Positions 63,983-64,000 of a stretch of DNA of 64,000 nucleotides are shown piece after piece. The stretch's first letter is position 1. Every line of letters begins with the position of its first letter. The translations under genes were made by a program, and so were the position numbers. This DNA is from Barthelona sp. PCE (taxonomy: Eukaryota > Metamonada: BaSk clade), in the NCBI GenBank assembly GCA_040285745.1, contig JAUFOR010000003.1:1-64000 (forward strand). Direction: 5' to 3'. The notes under the pieces are model-generated. The model searched no databases. It saw only the letters and a program-made list of their open reading frames with translations, and was not told the origin of the DNA.

Positions 63983-64000
63983 TAATTCATATATAGATAG

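Overview
The window is nuclear DNA of a compact, gene-dense unicellular eukaryote (a protist). It carries eukaryote-only genes: telomerase reverse transcriptase, Arp2/3 subunit ARPC1, CHMP7, copine, LUC7, Erv46, tRNase Z long form, V-ATPase subunit B, a PP4-like phosphatase and a TBC1D20-like RabGAP. Most genes are single-exon and 20-200 bp apart, and convergent pairs often touch or overlap. The few introns are short (46-100 bp). All four have the same 3' end, YTRACATTTAG, in which a branch-point-like CTRAC lies 6 nt from the end of the intron. The same geometry is known from metamonads such as Trichomonas and Giardia and from some microsporidia. Since Arp2/3 is absent from microsporidia, a metamonad-like host is my preferred guess, but the taxon is not established. 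No rRNA, CRISPR or bacterial operon structure was seen.

Layout. 1-13.5 kb is accessory: two paralogous lineage-specific genes (the first frameshifted), a 0.85-kb modular minisatellite array, a tRNA-Lys(CTT), a decayed small gene, and a complete hAT-family DNA transposon (8742-12805) with identical 124-bp terminal inverted repeats and an 8-bp target duplication. Its transposase is split across two overlapping frames at CTT TAG A. 13.7-30.5 kb holds an ADP-sugar NUDIX hydrolase, several lineage-specific proteins, ARPC1 (one intron), TERT, an EH-domain endocytic protein, CDP-diacylglycerol synthase, an RRM protein and an ORC5-like protein. 30.6-43.7 kb holds a 1212-residue surface membrane protein, a strong U1 snRNA candidate (about 34415-34585), a GT8-methyltransferase fusion, a two-HMG-box protein with a 10-nt first exon, tRNase Z, a BTB-TLDc protein and a PfkB kinase. 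43.8-64 kb holds coiled-coil proteins, GFAT, Erv46, copine, V-ATPase B, PP4-like phosphatase, CHMP7, TBC1D20-like, LUC7, NDK, a secreted protein and a UBA3-like E1.

The pieces that work together most clearly concern splicing. The U1 candidate has ACATACC near its 5' end, complementary to GGTATGT, and the introns begin GTATG, GTATT or GTAAAG. U1 stem-loop I carries the U1-70K motif UCANGAA. A LUC7 gene, coding for a U1 snRNP protein, lies in the same window. A membrane-traffic theme (CHMP7, TBC1D20-like, Erv46, EH protein, copine, V-ATPase) is also evident, but those genes show no operon-like organisation.
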